NCBI RefSeq assembly: GCF_030816855.1
Contig: NZ_JAUSYK010000001.1
Span: forward strand, 2,728,001 to 2,792,000
From: Arthrobacter sp. B3I4
Lineage (GTDB): Bacteria > Actinomycetota > Actinomycetes > Actinomycetales > Micrococcaceae
Direction of reading: 5' to 3'
DNA: 64,000 nucleotides
In this document: piece after piece, positions 26,706-35,428 of the stretch
Numbering within the stretch: position 1 is the stretch's first letter
How the letters are laid out: each line of letters starts with the position of its first letter
Position numbers and translations under genes: made by a program
Notes under the pieces: model-generated
What the model was told of the DNA's origin: nothing
The model's database searches: none
What the model saw: the letters and a program-made list of their open reading frames with translations, nothing else

Positions 26706-27185
26706 CTACCGGTGATCCAGGCGGATGTCGTCCACGAGCTGCTCAATGCTGTCCGGAGTTCCTGGTCCTCTGGTGAAGAGCGAGACGGTGACGGAGGCAC
26801 AGCCGGGATGGAACCGGCCACTTCCGGCAGGAATGGTCATGGTCAGCTTCTGGGTCTCCCCGGTGCAGGGTCGCTGCCCGGATCCGGCGCCCCCGTACAC
26901 CGCTGCGTGATGACCGTCCTGGGTAAGGAAGACCCCCACTCCCGCCTGCGCGCCCACCTGGCACTGGTAGCTGACGCGCACCTGCACCTCTGCGCCAGAG
27001 CCGAGCAGCTTCCCGCCCCTGACCTGTAACGACTCTCCCGGGTCCGCCTGCGCCGGGGACGCGGCTGCGAGCAGACCGAGAACGCCGGCAATCACAGTGC
27101 CGGCGAGTGTCGTCAACCTGGGTCGAGGACCGGCCGGACGCCGCCCCCAAGCCGGGTTCCTCAGCGCTTTTCCCATCTGGTCCAT
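26706..27185 (-). CDS. secreted hypothetical protein
   Basis: A 159-residue exported protein. The signal sequence is LTTLAGTVIAGVLGLLAAASPAQA, cleaved after AQA near residue 48. The mature region has three cysteines (QCQ, RPCTG, PGCAS), suggesting one disulfide, and mostly beta character. ATG 27185 is preferred over the upstream frame (to 27347) because GAAAGGAAGTC lies directly in front. It is divergent from fdhA with a 138-base shared promoter region. No family recognised. Confidence 0.75.
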   Translation of the reverse strand: MDQMGKALRNPAWGRRPAGPRPRLTTLAGTVIAGVLGLLAAASPAQADPGESLQVRGGKLLGSGAEVQVRVSYQCQVGAQAGVGVFLTQDGHHAAVYGGAGSGQRPCTGETQKLTMTIPAGSGRFHPGCASVTVSLFTRGPGTPDSIEQLVDDIRLDHR

Positions 27186-27323
27186 GACTTCCTTTCTCCC
27201 CCGGCCTACCCAGTTCATGCCCCGGCCCGGGACCCGGGTAGGGACAAAAGTCCCGCCCCGCGGCTCGGTGCGCTTCAGCGCGTCCCTGTCGCTGGGGGTT
27301 TGGTTTGGGGGTAAGCTCCTGAC

Positions 27324-30300
27324 ATGGCACGGCACAGTTTTCTTCAATGGCCGGTCGTCCGGCAGTTCAGCACGGGCGACCTGCTCGGCCGCGGGCCGGC
27401 AGTAACCTCGCCGAAAACGAGCGCGATCACTCCGCGGACTGCCACGGCGGACCGCGTCGTACAGAGCGTATGCCCGTATTGCGCCGTGGGTTGCGGACAG
27501 CGGGTCTACGTCAAGGACGAGAAGGTGGTCCAGATTGAGGGCGACCCGGATTCGCCCATCTCACGCGGCCGCCTCTGCCCCAAGGGCTCGGCCAGCGAAC
27601 AGCTCGTCAATTCACCGGGCCGGCAGACCAAGGTGCTTTACCGTGCGCCGCGCTCCACTGAATGGGAGCATCTTGACCTCGCCACCGCCGTTGACATGGT
27701 GGCGGACCGGTTCATCGAGACGCGCCGCAGGACCTGGCAACAGGAAGACGAGTCGGGCCGGCTGCTGCGGCGGACCATGGGCATCGCTTCGCTGGGCGGG
27801 GCAACCCTGGACAACGAAGAAAACTACCTGATCAAGAAACTCTTTACAGCTGCCGGGGCGGTGCAGACCGAGAACCAAGCCCGCATATGACACTCCGCCA
27901 CGGTTCCCAGTTTGGGAGCCTCATTTGGACGCGGTGGTGCAACGCAATCACTGCAGGACATGGCGAACGCTGACTGCATCATCATTCAGGGTTCGAACAT
28001 TGGCCGAATGCCACCCGGTGGGATACCAGTGGGTTGCGGAGGCGAAAGCCCGCGGAGCGAAGGTCATCCACGTCGATCCCCGGTTCACCCGCACCTCCGC
28101 GGTCGCGGACAAGCATGTCCCGATCCGGGCCGGCTCCGACGTCGTCCTCCTCGGTGCGCTCATCAACTACGTCATCTCCAATGACCTCTGGTTCAAGGAG
28201 TACGTCAGCGCTTACACCAACGCCGCCACGCTGGTCCACGAGGATTACCGCGACTCCGAGGATTTGGGCGGGCTGTTCTCCGGCTTCGACCCTGAGAAGG
28301 GGGCGTATGACACCTCGTCATGGTCGTACGCTGAACGCGACGAGCGTGGTGCCATCAATGAGCCCGGGTCCGGCACCGAGCACGGCGCCGACGCTTCGGA
28401 CCGTGCCGCTGGCCACCAGTTCGGCAGCGGCGGACCGGCCCTGGAGCATGCCGAGGTGCAGCGTGATGACACACTGCAGGACCCACGGACCGTTTTCCAG
28501 ATCGTGAAGCGCCACTATGCCCGGTACACCCCGGAGATGGTGGCGGACATGTGCGGTATCAAAGCCGCGGACTTCGAGTATCTGGCCCGGACCATTACGG
28601 AGAATTCGGGGCGCGAGCGGACAACCTGCTTCGCCTACGCCGTGGGCTGGACCCAGCACTCGCTCGGAACGCAGTTCATCCGGGCCGCTGCCATTCTGCA
28701 GCTGCTGCTGGGGAACATGGGCCGCCCGGGCGGCGGAATCATGGCCCTGCGCGGCCATGCCAGCATCCAGGGCTCCACGGACATTCCGACGCTCTTCAAC
28801 CTGCTGCCGGGCTACCTGCCCATGCCCAGCGCCGGCCGCCACGACACCATGGGTGACTATCTGGAGGCAATCGCGTCAAAGAAACAAAAGGGCTACTGGG
28901 CGGACGCCGACGCCTATACGGTCAGCTTGCTGAAGGCCTGGTGGGGCGAAGCCGCGACAGCGGACAACGACTGGGCCTACGACTATCTTCCGAGGCTGAC
29001 CGGCGCGCACGGCACCTACGAGACCGTCATGAGCATGCTCAAGGACGAAGTCGAAGGGTACTTCCTGCTCGGTCAGAACCCGGCAGTCGGGTCGTCCAAC
29101 GGCCGGATGCAGCGTCTGGGCATGTCGCATTTGAAGTGGCTGGTCGTGCGTGACTTGAACATGATCGAGTCGGCAACCTGGTGGAAGGACGGCCCGGAGA
29201 TCGAATCCGGTGAGCTGCGCACCGAGGACATCGAAACTGAGGTGTTCTTCCTGCCGGCTGCAACGCACGTCGAAAAGGCCGGTTCGTTCACCCAGACCCA
29301 GCGGCTGCTGCAGTGGCGGCACCAGGCCGTAGCACCGCCCGGGGAGTGCCAAAGTGAACTGCAGTTCTTCTACGAACTGGGCCAGCGGATCCGGGAGAAG
29401 CTTGCCGGTTCCACTGACGAACGCGACCGTCCGCTGCTGGATCTGACCTGGGATTATCCCCTGGACGAACACGGCGATCCGGACCCGGAGGCGGTGCTTG
29501 CCGAGATCAACGGCCGCCACCTCGATGGCCCGGATGCCGGCAAGACTCTTTCCTCGTATACCGAGCTGCGCGCTGATGGTTCGACGTCCGGGGGCTGCTG
29601 GATCTACACCGGCGTGTACGCGGACGGCGTCAATCAGGCCGCGAACCGGAAGCCTGGCCAGGAGCAGGGACCTGCGGCTCCGGAGTGGGGCTGGGCCTGG
29701 CCGGCCAACCGCCGCATTCTCTACAACCGTGCGTCGGCGGATCCTTCCGGTAAGCCATGGAGTGAGCGGAAGAAGTACATCTGGTGGGACGAGGAGCAGG
29801 GACGGTGGGTCGGAGACGACGTGCCCGACTTCCCGGTTGACCGGGCCCCGGGCAGCAAACCTGACCCGTCCCTCGGCGGTGCGGCCGCACTCAGCGGCGA
29901 TGATCCCTTCATCATGCAGTCCGACGGCAAGGGCTGGTTGTTCGCGCCGAAGGGCCTGATGGACGGGCCCCTTCCCACCCACTACGAGCCGCAGGAATCG
30001 CCGGTCGCCAACGCGTTGTACCCGCAGCAGCAGAACCCGGCGCGCCTGACCTACCCGCGTAAGGACAACCTCAGCGCACCCAGCGCCGGGACCAGCGGTG
30101 CTGGCGTGTACCCCTACGTCTTCACCACGTACCGGCTCACCGAGCACCACACGGCTGGTGGCATGAGCCGCTGGTTGCCGTACCTCTCGGAGCTGCAACC
30201 GGAGATGTTCTGTGAGGTTTCCCCCGAGCTGGCGGCCGAGCGCGGTCTTGAGCCGTACGGGTGGGCGACGATTGTCTCGGCCCGTTCCGCCATCGAGGCG

Positions 30301-30663
30301 AAGGTGCTTGTTACCGAACGGATGACTCCGCTGACTGTCGGCGGCCACACGGTGCACCAGATCGGGCTGCCCTACCACTGGGGTGTCGGGAAGAACGCCG
30401 TGGTCAGCGGTGACGCGGCCAACGACCTGCTGGGCGTGACGCTGGACCCCAACGTGCAGATCCAGGAATCGAAGGTCGCCTCGTGTGACATCCGGCCGGG
30501 GCGCAGGCCGCGGGGTCCGGAGCTGCTTGCCTTGGTTGCTGAGTATCAGGCACGCGCCGGGGTGACGGTCGACACCGGGAACACTGCGGTGACCGATCCC
30601 GAGGCGGAAGGCCTCGAGCCCGGTCCCAGTAATGACCGCCGTAGCGACCGGGGGGCGCAGTGA
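27324..30663 (+). CDS. fdhA: selenocysteine formate dehydrogenase, catalytic subunit (frameshifted as given)
   Basis: Molybdopterin/tungsten formate dehydrogenase catalytic subunit. With UGA 27888 read as selenocysteine and one extra base near 28000 removed, it is 1112 residues, close to FdnG/FdoG. The [4Fe-4S] ligands are Cys50, 53, 57 (CPYCAVGC) and Cys85 (RLCPKG). Sec189 lies in ENQARI-U-HSATVPSLG, matching ENQARV-U-HGPTVASL of E. coli FdnG. The frame is then lost inside SN(M)AECHPVG and resumes in the +1 frame to the stop. The residues TGALI..., GNMGRPGGG and the C-terminal molybdopterin domain are normal. It leads an operon with iron-sulfur and membrane subunits. No twin-arginine signal is evident, so the complex is probably cytoplasmic-facing. 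Confidence 0.88.
27888..27890 (+). other. UGA selenocysteine codon of fdhA
   Basis: This in-frame TGA falls exactly where FDH-H/N/O and other formate dehydrogenases have the metal-ligand selenocysteine or cysteine (N-Q-A-R-x-U-H). The same frame continues with conserved protein sequence for another 37 codons. selD, tRNA-Sec, selA and selB are all encoded 5-9 kb downstream. Confidence 0.92.
27891..27925 (+). promoter_or_regulatory. bacterial SECIS-like hairpin of fdhA
   Basis: Eleven bases after the UGA, 27902-27908 (GGTTCCC) pairs with 27914-27920 (GGGAGCC), one pair being G-U, around a five-base loop (AGTTT). Position and size fit the bacterial SECIS bound by the SelB C-terminal domain. The loop carries G-U like the E. 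coli fdhF loop. The folding is by eye. Confidence 0.65.
27999..28001 (+). other. apparent one-base insertion breaking fdhA
   Basis: Sequence reads AACATTGGCCGAATG where the conserved N-M-A-E-C-H-P-V-G requires AACATGGCCGAATG. Removing one T at 28000 or 28001 joins the two halves without loss of any conserved residue. Either an authentic frameshift or a sequence error. Confidence 0.85.
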
Positions 30664-30767
30664 TGAACGTGACTGACGCTGTCCCGGGTGCACCACACTT
30701 TGCCACGTCCGGACAGCCGACGCCTGTCGGCATCGCTCCGGACACCGACTCCACCTTGGAGGACTAG
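30663..30767 (+). CDS. 34-residue ORF between fdhA and fdhB
   Basis: ATG 30663 overlaps the fdhA TGA as TGATG, and the ORF ends at TAG 30765-30767, directly abutting the fdhB ATG at 30768. It encodes 34 residues (MNVTDAVPGAP to DSTLED), with no hydrophobic segment. The fdhB ribosome site (TTGGAGG) lies within its last codons. It may be a small subunit or assembly peptide, or only a coupling leader that keeps ribosomes on the message. No family known. Confidence 0.45.
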   Translation: MNVTDAVPGAPHFATSGQPTPVGIAPDTDSTLED

Positions 30768-31772
30768 ATGGGCCAGCTGGCCGGACCAACCGACCCCACC
30801 GCCGATGCCCACTGGGAGCACAACCATCCGCGCAAGGGGTTCTTCACTGACACCTCGATCTGCATCGGCTGCAAGGCGTGCGAAGTTGCCTGCAAAGAGT
30901 GGAACCACAACCCGCAGGACGGAAACCTCGAACTGCTCGGGTCCTCCTACGACAACACCGGATCGCTGGGTGCCAGCACCTGGCGGCATGTCGCCTTCAT
31001 CGAACAGGGCCAGGAACGCATTGCCGAGGCACGGGAATCAGGCCGCGCCCTGGTCAGCCTGGGTATGCCGCGCATCGGTCCTCCGACCCTGCCCGCCGTG
31101 ACGGACCTCGCAGACGCCGATACCACCCCGCCGGACACGGCAGACTTCCGCTGGCTGATGTCCTCTGACGTCTGCAAGCACTGCACGCACGCCGGATGCC
31201 TCGACGTCTGCCCCACCGGCGCGTTGTTCCGCACCGAGTTCGGCACCGTGGTGGTCCAGGACGACGTCTGCAACGGCTGCGGAACGTGCGTGGCCGGGTG
31301 CCCCTTCGGCGTGATCGAGCGCCGCAGCAACGGCACGGTGAAGGTCGCCGGCAGCAGGGAAGAACAGCACGACAAGCATGCCGACGTCCCCAACGCGGGC
31401 GTCGCGCAGAAGTGCACGCTGTGTTACGACCGGCTGGTGGCCGACGAGACGCCCGCCTGCGCGAAGGCCTGCCCGACGACGTCCATCAAGTTCGGCGACC
31501 ATGACGACATGGTGGAGACGGCCCGGGAACGGGTCGCCGACCTGCACTCAAAGGGCATGACCGAAGCGCGGCTTTACGGCGCCAATGAACTCGACGGCGT
31601 CGGCGGAACCGGTTCGGTCTTCCTGCTGCTCGACGAACCCGAGGTCTACGGCCTTCCGCCGGACCCGCGGGTGCCGACCGCCGATCTGCCGAAGATGTAC
31701 CGGCAGGCCGGCTTGGCGGTAGCGGGCATGGCTGCCGCCGCCGCGGTGGCTTTCCTGGGGGCGCGCTCGTGA
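30768..31772 (+). CDS. fdhB: formate dehydrogenase iron-sulfur (beta) subunit
   Basis: A 334-residue ferredoxin-like electron-transfer subunit with four [4Fe-4S] cysteine clusters: CIGCKACEVACKEW near residue 32, CKHCTHAGCLDVCP near 135, CNGCGTCVAGCPFG near 168 and CTLCYDRL with CAKACP near 220. It passes electrons from the FdhA cluster to the membrane subunit. A C-terminal hydrophobic helix (LAVAGMAAAAAVAFLG) tethers it to the membrane, as in FdnH. ATG 30768 follows the 34-codon ORF directly; its stop overlaps the next gene by four bases. Confidence 0.94.
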   Translation: MGQLAGPTDPTADAHWEHNHPRKGFFTDTSICIGCKACEVACKEWNHNPQDGNLELLGSSYDNTGSLGASTWRHVAFIEQGQERIAEARESGRALVSLGMPRIGPPTLPAVTDLADADTTPPDTADFRWLMSSDVCKHCTHAGCLDVCPTGALFRTEFGTVVVQDDVCNGCGTCVAGCPFGVIERRSNGTVKVAGSREEQHDKHADVPNAGVAQKCTLCYDRLVADETPACAKACPTTSIKFGDHDDMVETARERVADLHSKGMTEARLYGANELDGVGGTGSVFLLLDEPEVYGLPPDPRVPTADLPKMYRQAGLAVAGMAAAAAVAFLGARS

Positions 31773-32860
31773 CGCTTTCAGAATTCGACAGCTTCCGGCC
31801 AGCAGAGCCTGCCCGGCGCCGCCGGGAGGGAGGCAAACGTGGCACCGGCCGCCGCCGTGACAACGGTGACGGTTCCCGCGAGATGCCTATGGTTCCGGAG
31901 CCTGAGTTTAGCTCCTACTATGGCCGTCCGGTGGTCAAGCCGGCGCCGTGGGGCGACGACGTCGCGATTTACTTGTTCCTTGGCGGGGTCGCGGGCGGTT
32001 CGGCGCTGCTTGGCCTCGGCGGCCAGCTGACGGGGCGGCCGGCGCTGCGCCGGAACGCCCGGCTGAGTTCCTTGGCCGCAGTGAGTCTCGGTGCCGTGGC
32101 CCTGGTGAGGGACCTGGGCCGGCCGGAACGTTTCCTGAACATGCTGCGGACCTTCAAGGTGACCTCGCCGATGAGTGTGGGGTCGTGGATCCTCAGCGCC
32201 TTCAGTGCCGGCACGGCCGTCTCAGCGGTCGCTGAGATCGACCGGATGATCGGCGCGCGGTTGCCGCTGGGTCCCCTGCGGACTGTGCTGAGGGCCGTGG
32301 AGGGACCGGCCGGCTTTGAGGCCGCGCTGTTTGCCGGGCCGCTGGCCGCGTACACGGCGGTCCTGCTCGGCGACACCGCAACCCCGACGTGGAACGCCGC
32401 GCATGAGGAACTGCCCTTCGTTTTTGTGAGCTCGGCGGCCCTCGCCTCTTCCGGGCTCGCCATGATTACGACTCCGGTACGGGAGGCGGGTCCGGCCCGG
32501 ACGCTCGCCGTGCTCGGCGTCCTGGGCGACGTGATCGCCATGCGGGTCATGGAGCACCGGATGGACCCGGTAGCGGCCGAGCCCCTGCACCAGGGGAAGG
32601 CGGGGACGATGCTGAAATGGAGCGAGCGGCTCGCGGCCGCCGGCGGCCTGGGCACGCTGCTGGGCGGACGGAACCGGGCCGTGGCGGCAGCGTCCGGACT
32701 GGCACTGCTGGCCGCCTCGGCGCTGACCCGGTTCGGGGTGTTCGAAGCGGGCCTGGCCTCGGCCAGGGACCCGCGCTACACGATCGAACCGCAGAAGAAC
32801 CGGCTCGCCGCCCGCCGGGCCGCCGGCATCACCGGCGATTCGATCACCACCGCCGTCTGA
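31769..32860 (+). CDS. NrfD-family membrane subunit of formate dehydrogenase
   Basis: A 363-residue NrfD/PsrC-type integral membrane protein with about eight helices. After a charged 60-residue N-terminus, the membrane part starts with DDVAIYLFLGGVAGGSALLG. NrfD proteins replace the cytochrome b gamma subunit of FdnI and pass electrons to menaquinone. GTG 31769 overlaps the fdhB stop by four bases. Together the three subunits form a menaquinone-reducing formate dehydrogenase. Heme-ligating histidines are not evident, as expected for NrfD. Confidence 0.9.
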   Translation: MTLSEFDSFRPAEPARRRREGGKRGTGRRRDNGDGSREMPMVPEPEFSSYYGRPVVKPAPWGDDVAIYLFLGGVAGGSALLGLGGQLTGRPALRRNARLSSLAAVSLGAVALVRDLGRPERFLNMLRTFKVTSPMSVGSWILSAFSAGTAVSAVAEIDRMIGARLPLGPLRTVLRAVEGPAGFEAALFAGPLAAYTAVLLGDTATPTWNAAHEELPFVFVSSAALASSGLAMITTPVREAGPARTLAVLGVLGDVIAMRVMEHRMDPVAAEPLHQGKAGTMLKWSERLAAAGGLGTLLGGRNRAVAAASGLALLAASALTRFGVFEAGLASARDPRYTIEPQKNRLAARRAAGITGDSITTAV

Positions 32861-32892
32861 CCGGCCGGCCCTAATTCAGCGGGTCAAAGGGT

Positions 32893-33918
32893 TCAGCGGA
32901 TTTCGATGCCCTGGCCTGCGTCGGTGTGGCCGATGACCGGATAGCCGGGCACCTCACCGACGACGAGCAGTCCGCCGGAGGTCTGGGCATCGGCCAGCAG
33001 GAGCAGGTCGTCCTCAGTGACGCCGGCGGCGGCCCGGAGGTGCGGGCGCACCCAGTCGAGGTTGCGCCGCGTTCCGCCGGACACAAAGCCGTCCCGCAAT
33101 GCCTCCCGGGCGCCGTCGACCAGGGGTACCGCCCGCCGGTCGATCACGGCCCCCACTCCGGAGGCGCGGCACATCTTGTGCAGGTGCCCGAGCAGGCCGA
33201 AGCCCGTCACGTCCGTGGCGGCAACGACGCCGGCCAACACCGCTGCTTCGGCGGCATCACGGTTGAGGCGCGTCATGGTCGCCACCGCTTCGGCGAACAC
33301 CTCGCCGGTCTGCTTGTGCCGGTTATTGAGCAGCCCGACGCCGATCGGTTTGGTGAGCGTCAGCGGCAGCCCGGGCAGGGCGGCGTCGTTGCGCAGCAGC
33401 CGGTCGGGATGGGCGACCCCGGTGACCGCCATGCCGTACTTCGGCTCCGGATCGTCAATGGAGTGCCCGCCGAGCACCGGGCAGGCCGCCTCGGAGGCGA
33501 CGCTGAGCCCGCCGCGGAGCACTTCAGTCATCAACTCCATTGGCAGCACGTCACGGGGCCAGCCGACGAGGTTGATCGCCATGATCGGGCGGCCGCCCAT
33601 CGCGTAGATGTCCGAGAGCGCGTTCGCGGCGGCGATCCGTCCCCAGTCAAAGGCGTCGTCCACGACCGGGGTGAAGAAGTCTGCGGTGGAGAGTACCGCG
33701 AGGTCGCCGCGCACCAGGACGGCCGCAGCGTCGTCGCCGCTGTCCAGACCGACCAGCACGTCAGCGCCGGGCTGGCCGGTGAGGCCGCGGACCGCTTCTT
33801 CGAGTTCGCCGGGCGGAATTTTGCACGCACAGCCGCCGCCGTGCGCGAAGCCGGTGAGCCGGACAGCGCCGTGGGCGTCGTCTTGAAGTTGCGGACTGAT
33901 CAGTTGGGCCTCATTCAC
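32893..33918 (-). CDS. selD: selenide, water dikinase (selenophosphate synthetase)
   Basis: A 341-residue SelD. It makes selenophosphate from selenide and ATP. The active-site loop is HGGGCACKIPP with Cys30 (Cys rather than Sec) and Lys33; further motifs are LVGLDSGDDAAA, STADFFTPVVDD (metal ligand D), ANALSDIYAMGG and GGHSIDDPEPKYG. GTG 33918 is the likely start, although the AAGGGAG in front is unusually close; TTG 33942 is a possible alternative. It is transcribed against the fdh operon and divergently from tRNA-Sec, selA and selB. Confidence 0.92.
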   Translation of the reverse strand: MNEAQLISPQLQDDAHGAVRLTGFAHGGGCACKIPPGELEEAVRGLTGQPGADVLVGLDSGDDAAAVLVRGDLAVLSTADFFTPVVDDAFDWGRIAAANALSDIYAMGGRPIMAINLVGWPRDVLPMELMTEVLRGGLSVASEAACPVLGGHSIDDPEPKYGMAVTGVAHPDRLLRNDAALPGLPLTLTKPIGVGLLNNRHKQTGEVFAEAVATMTRLNRDAAEAAVLAGVVAATDVTGFGLLGHLHKMCRASGVGAVIDRRAVPLVDGAREALRDGFVSGGTRRNLDWVRPHLRAAAGVTEDDLLLLADAQTSGGLLVVGEVPGYPVIGHTDAGQGIEIR

Positions 33919-33960
33919 TCCCTTAGGGTACCCCGGAGGCAATCTGCTAGATTTGAACGC

Positions 33961-34056
33961 GGTGGCGTCCGGGTCCTGGTGGGCCCCCCGGTCTTCAAAA
34001 ACCGGTGAGGCTGAGTATCTCGGCCTGGCGGGTTCGATTCCCGTCCGCCTCCGCCA
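33961..34056 (+). tRNA. selC: tRNA-Sec (UCA) with anomalous anticodon loop
   Basis: A 96-base tRNA with encoded CCA. Six-pair D stem 33971-33976/33981-33986 with TGGT loop, anticodon stem 33988-33992/34001-34005, anticodon TCA at 33995-33997, eight-pair variable arm 34008-34015/34019-34026 and T arm 34028-34044 (GGTTCGATTCC) are clear Sec features. Two oddities: the anticodon loop has eight bases (CTTCAAAA, five As including the stem), and the eight-base acceptor has T33963 opposite T34050 and T33968 opposite C34045. It lies directly before selA, as usual in Sec loci. Confidence 0.9.
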
Positions 34057-34093
34057 ACTACCGGCGCCCAGGGCTGCGCAAAGAGGAGAAACC

Positions 34094-35425
34094 GTGGACC
34101 AGACCGATCCGCGCCGCCTGATCCCGCGCACCGATGACCTGCTGGCCCTTCCCGGCGTCCGGGCCGCCCGGAAGCGCCTCAGTGATCGTGTCATCCGCGA
34201 CCTCATCCGGCACACCCAGGAGCAGGCGCGGCGCAGCGAACTCGCCCCCGCGCAGGTGGAACCCGCCCTGCTCGCCGCCGTCGCTGCCCGTTCGGCGACG
34301 ACCCTGCGCCCGGTGCTCAACGCGACCGGCGTCGTCGTCCATACCAACCTCGGCCGTGCCCCGCTTTCTGCCGCTGCCGTTGACGCCCTGGTCGCAGCCA
34401 GCGGCTACGTCGACGTGGAGCTGGACCTGGCGACCGGCAGCCGGTCCCGCCGCGGCGCCGGGGCCCGGGCCGCACTGCTCGCCGCCTGTCCCGCTGCCGA
34501 GGACGCGCTGGTGGTCAACAACGGTGCTGCCGCGCTGGTCCTGGCGACCACAGCGCTGGCCGCCGGCCGTGAAGTGGTGGTGAGCCGCGGGGAACTGGTT
34601 GAAATCGGTGCCGGCTTCCGGCTGCCGGACCTGATCGAATCGACGGGCGCGAGGCTGCACGAGGTGGGAACGACGAACCGGACGCACCTCTCGGACTACG
34701 CCGATGCCCTCAGCCCCGCCACCGGCTGCGTGCTCAAGGTCCACCCGAGCAACTTCCGGGTGGAGGGATTCACCTCCGAAGTTCCGCTCGGCGAGTTGAG
34801 CCCGCTCGCCGCGGCGCACGGCGTCGCCCTCGTGGCGGACCTCGGCAGCGGACTGCTGGCGCCCGATCCGCACCTGCCCGGGGAACCCGATGTCGCCACC
34901 GCGCTGGCCAGCGGGGCCGACGTCGTCATCGCCAGCGGCGACAAACTGCTCGGCGGGCCCCAGGCCGGTTTGCTGCTCGGCCGCGCGGAGGTCATCTCCC
35001 GGTTGGCGCGCCACCCGCTGGCCCGCGCCGTCCGGGCCGACAAACTCGCCCTCGCAGCACTGGAGGCAACGGTCGCCGGAGAAGCACCGCCCGTGGTCCA
35101 GGCGCTGCACGCCGACCCTGACCGGCTGCGGAGCCGCACCGAGCGGCTCGCAGCGGCCCTCCAGGTACCGGTCACCGCACACGATGGCCGGGTCGGCGGC
35201 GGCGGAGCGCCCGGCGTCCCTCTGCCGGGGTGGGCGCTCCGGCTCCCCCAGGCCGCCGCCGCTCCCCTGCGCACCGGTGACCCCGCCGTGCTCCCGCGCG
35301 TCCATGACGGCTTCTGCCTCCTCGACCTGCGCTGCGTGCCCGAAGCCGACGATGACCGGATCCTCGACGCGGTACGCCGGGCGCTGGCGACCCTCGAGGC
35401 TGCAGCTGAAGTCGGGGCGGGCTAA
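34094..35425 (+). CDS. selA: L-seryl-tRNA(Sec) selenium transferase
   Basis: A 443-residue PLP-dependent enzyme that converts Ser-tRNA(Sec) to Sec-tRNA(Sec) with selenophosphate. The PLP lysine is Lys284 in SGDKLLGGPQAG, and the N-terminal domain with RPVLNATGVVVHTNLGRAPL is typical. Length equals that of decameric bacterial SelA. GTG 34094 was chosen because AAAGAGGAG sits six bases upstream and the frame reaches the tRNA above it. It is followed after three bases by selB. Confidence 0.95.
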   Translation: MDQTDPRRLIPRTDDLLALPGVRAARKRLSDRVIRDLIRHTQEQARRSELAPAQVEPALLAAVAARSATTLRPVLNATGVVVHTNLGRAPLSAAAVDALVAASGYVDVELDLATGSRSRRGAGARAALLAACPAAEDALVVNNGAAALVLATTALAAGREVVVSRGELVEIGAGFRLPDLIESTGARLHEVGTTNRTHLSDYADALSPATGCVLKVHPSNFRVEGFTSEVPLGELSPLAAAHGVALVADLGSGLLAPDPHLPGEPDVATALASGADVVIASGDKLLGGPQAGLLLGRAEVISRLARHPLARAVRADKLALAALEATVAGEAPPVVQALHADPDRLRSRTERLAAALQVPVTAHDGRVGGGGAPGVPLPGWALRLPQAAAAPLRTGDPAVLPRVHDGFCLLDLRCVPEADDDRILDAVRRALATLEAAAEVGAG

Positions 35426-35428
35426 GCA

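Noticed and set aside
27925..30663. A separate 912-codon oxidoreductase gene starting after the UGA
   Set aside because: The translation only becomes family-like after about 28001, lacks the iron-sulfur and Sec region, and has no start context. A frameshifted single fdhA explains all the sequence.
28876..30789. 637-codon open frame on the minus strand
   Set aside because: Antisense to the C-terminal half of fdhA.
33935..33940. GGAGGC as the 5' end of tRNA-Sec
   Set aside because: It pairs perfectly with the 3' acceptor strand, but lies 26 bases too far from the D arm; G33961 gives normal distances despite two mismatches.
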